A stretch of DNA of 7,831 bases from Methanobacteriaceae archaeon (GTDB taxonomy: Archaea > Methanobacteriota > Methanobacteria > Methanobacteriales > Methanobacteriaceae): positions 1 to 7,831 of the forward strand of contig JAUXXK010000371.1 in assembly GCA_030681145.1 (NCBI GenBank), read 5' to 3'. The notes under the pieces are model-generated. The model was not told where the DNA came from. It saw only the letters and a list, made by a program, of their open reading frames with translations, and did not search any database. Positions 6,591 through 7,831 of this stretch are shown one piece after another. The position numbers and the translations under genes were made by a program. Every line of letters begins with the position of its first letter. Within the stretch, counting starts at the first letter, position 1.

Positions 6591-6730
6591 TAAATTACAA
6601 TATTAATTATATTTTCTAAATTAAATCCTAAATTACAATATTAATTCATATTTATTAAATTAAATCCTAAATTACAATATTAATTATATTTTCTAAATTA
6701 AATCCTAAATTACAATATTAATTATATTTT
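6591..6730. repeat. Tandem repeat, 38-39 bp AT-rich unit, about 3.7 copies
   Basis: Units lie at 6591-6628 (38 bp), 6629-6667 (39 bp), 6668-6705 (38 bp) and a partial fourth at 6706-6730. Each begins TAAATTACAATATTAATT, and the three full units end TAAATCC. Units 1 and 3 are identical; unit 2 differs in its middle. The fourth diverges after its T-run. The array fills most of the spacer between the helicase start and the end of the acyl-CoA synthetase gene. It has no spacers between units, so it is not a CRISPR array. Confidence 0.95.
6605..6614 (-). promoter_or_regulatory. Probable TATA box of the helicase gene, inside repeat unit 1
   Basis: On the minus strand AAATATAATT places an ATATAA core at 6612-6607. 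Transcription would start near 6584, giving a leader of about 10 nt before the ATG at 6574. The element belongs to the tandem repeat, so near-identical copies lie farther upstream at 6689-6684 and 6727-6722. The second unit has lost it through an inserted C. Confidence 0.4.
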
Positions 6731-6758
6731 TAATTAAAATAAATTCTATTATTTTTTT

Positions 6759-6795
6759 AAAAAGAAAAAGTAAAGAAATAGATATTAATCTATTT
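6759..6795 (-). terminator. Terminator of the acyl-CoA synthetase gene
   Basis: On the minus strand AAATAGAT (6795... read to 6788) pairs perfectly with ATCTATTT (6783 to 6776) over a 4-nt loop that contains most of the TAA stop codon. The hairpin is followed by the T-rich run CTTTACTTTTTCTTTTT (6775 to 6759). Hairpin plus T-tract at the gene end makes this a good terminator, although the stem has few G-C pairs. Confidence 0.6.
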
Positions 6796-7831
6796 TCTCT
6801 TCCATGGCTATTTTCTTATCAACACATTCACTAGCCATTTCTCTTAATTTAAATTTCATTACTTTTCCACTGACAGTTAGTGGGAACTCATCCACAAAGA
6901 AAACATGTTTAGGAACTTTATAACGAGCAATACGTTCAATAGAGTAATCTTGGACATCTTCTTCTTTAATATCTGCATTTTCTTCACGAATTATAAATGC
7001 CCCTACCAGTTCTCCGTATTTTTCATCAGGAATGCCGATTACCTGGACATCTTTTACACCTTCCATGGTGTAAAGGAATTCTTCAATCTCACGAGGATAT
7101 ATGTTTTCCCCACCCCGAATAATCATGTCCTTAATCCTGCCCACAATGGAATAATAACCGTCCTCGTCCATTTCAGCCAGATCTCCACTGTGTAGCCATC
7201 CTTCCTCATCAATGGCTTGTTGGGTCATCTCCGGCATATTATAATATCCCTTCATTATGTTGTATCCACGACAGCATATTTCTCCTTTTTGATTAGGTCC
7301 TAGAGTTTCTCCAGTTTCAGGGTCAATAATTTTAACCTCACTAAATGGCATACTTGTTCCTACAGTATTTACTCTCTTTTCTATAGGGTCATCCACACTG
7401 GTTTGGGTGAAAACTGGAGATGCTTCTGTTAATCCATAGGCAATGGTTATTTCATCCATATTCATATCCCCCATTACCTTTTTCATAGCTTCAATAGGGC
7501 AAGGAGACCCGGCCATGATTCCGGTACGCAATGAGGATAGATCAAACATTTCAAACATAGGGTGACTTAACTCGGCAATGAACATGGTGGGTACACCATA
7601 GGCAACGGTACATTTCTCTTTTTGAATTGCAGCTAAAACCATTAATGGTTCAAATAGTTCCACCATTACCAATGTTCCTCCATGGGTTAAGATAGCCAGA
7701 ACTCCTAGAACTATGCCAAAACAGTGAAATAGTGGTACTGGAAGGCATAATCTATCAATATGTGTGAAATTCTGTCTTTCACCAATATAATAACCATTAT
7801 TAAGAACGTTTCGATGGGTTAACATGACACC
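6785..7831 (-). CDS. AMP-forming acyl-CoA synthetase (FadD-like), C-terminal part, 5' end beyond window
   Basis: Adenylate-forming enzyme that activates a carboxylic acid with ATP and joins it to CoA. The frame runs off the window edge: the two codons before Met at 7825 read Gly-Val, giving the family motif GVMLTHRN, so that Met is internal and the N-terminal region with the P-loop lies outside. Counting residues from this Met, visible motifs are YGLTEASPVF (130-139), GWLHSGD with Asp215, GYYSIVGRIKD with hinge Arg230, RGGENIYPREIEE (237-249), and the C-terminal domain catalytic lysine Lys321 in PLTVSGKVMKFKLRE. These fit medium- or long-chain acyl-CoA synthetases rather than acetyl-CoA synthetase, which would be longer and carry different C-terminal signatures. 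The acid substrate cannot be told from the sequence. Methanogens lack a standard beta-oxidation cycle, so its role (scavenging of exogenous acids, or activation of a cofactor or lipid precursor) is open. The window shows no partner gene. Confidence 0.88.
   Translation of the reverse strand, partial: GVMLTHRNVLNNGYYIGERQNFTHIDRLCLPVPLFHCFGIVLGVLAILTHGGTLVMVELFEPLMVLAAIQKEKCTVAYGVPTMFIAELSHPMFEMFDLSSLRTGIMAGSPCPIEAMKKVMGDMNMDEITIAYGLTEASPVFTQTSVDDPIEKRVNTVGTSMPFSEVKIIDPETGETLGPNQKGEICCRGYNIMKGYYNMPEMTQQAIDEEGWLHSGDLAEMDEDGYYSIVGRIKDMIIRGGENIYPREIEEFLYTMEGVKDVQVIGIPDEKYGELVGAFIIREENADIKEEDVQDYSIERIARYKVPKHVFFVDEFPLTVSGKVMKFKLREMASECVDKKIAMEEKID

Noticed and set aside
6591..6730. CRISPR-like array
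   Set aside because: The units follow each other directly without unique spacers, so it is a simple tandem repeat.

Overview
The window looks like chromosomal DNA of a methanogenic archaeon of the order Methanobacteriales, probably Methanobacterium or a close relative. The evidence is the gene set: an LL-diaminopimelate aminotransferase of the methanogen type, an archaeal deformylase (ArfB) of riboflavin/F420 synthesis, an archaeal MCT-1-like PUA protein and an archaea-specific Ski2-like helicase. Strong AT bias, very AT-rich spacers, GGTG-type ribosome binding sites, TATA-box promoters and oligo-T terminators agree with this. The genus is inferred from family resemblance, not from a search.

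Layout. Positions 1-176 are an AT-rich flank without a gene. On the minus strand, dapL (2289 to 1042) is followed after 49 bp by a divergent Fpg/Nei-family DNA glycosylase (992 to 177); no terminator is visible between them, so they may share a transcript from the TATA box at 2342-2349. A divergent promoter region (2290-2473) leads on the plus strand to a PUA-domain gene (2474-2950) and, 56 bp later, arfB (3007-3720). Both use TTG starts behind strong GGTG/GGTGAT ribosome binding sites. arfB ends in a clear hairpin plus T-tract terminator.

A 346-bp convergent spacer (3721-4066) follows. Its first part is the arfB terminator; its second part (3909-4023) holds three adjacent inverted repeats and a T-rich tract, which could be an undescribed small structured RNA or an elaborate convergent terminator. 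On the minus strand comes a large SF2 helicase (ATG at 6574 to 4067) with an N-terminal zinc-finger-like cysteine set and a second cysteine cluster near the C-terminus, resembling the archaeal ASH-Ski2 group. Its promoter lies in a stretch of about 3.7 tandem copies of a 38-39 bp AT-rich unit (6591-6730), which also multiplies the TATA-like element. The window ends in the C-terminal 348 codons of an AMP-forming acyl-CoA synthetase, cut by the window edge.

The genes are mostly housekeeping (lysine synthesis, base-excision repair, translation, cofactor synthesis, RNA or DNA unwinding). No defence island, transposase, integrase, tRNA, rRNA or CRISPR array is seen. The points most worth a second look are the structured spacer at 3909-4023, the glycosylase without the catalytic proline, the promoter-bearing tandem repeat and the two-metal-site helicase.
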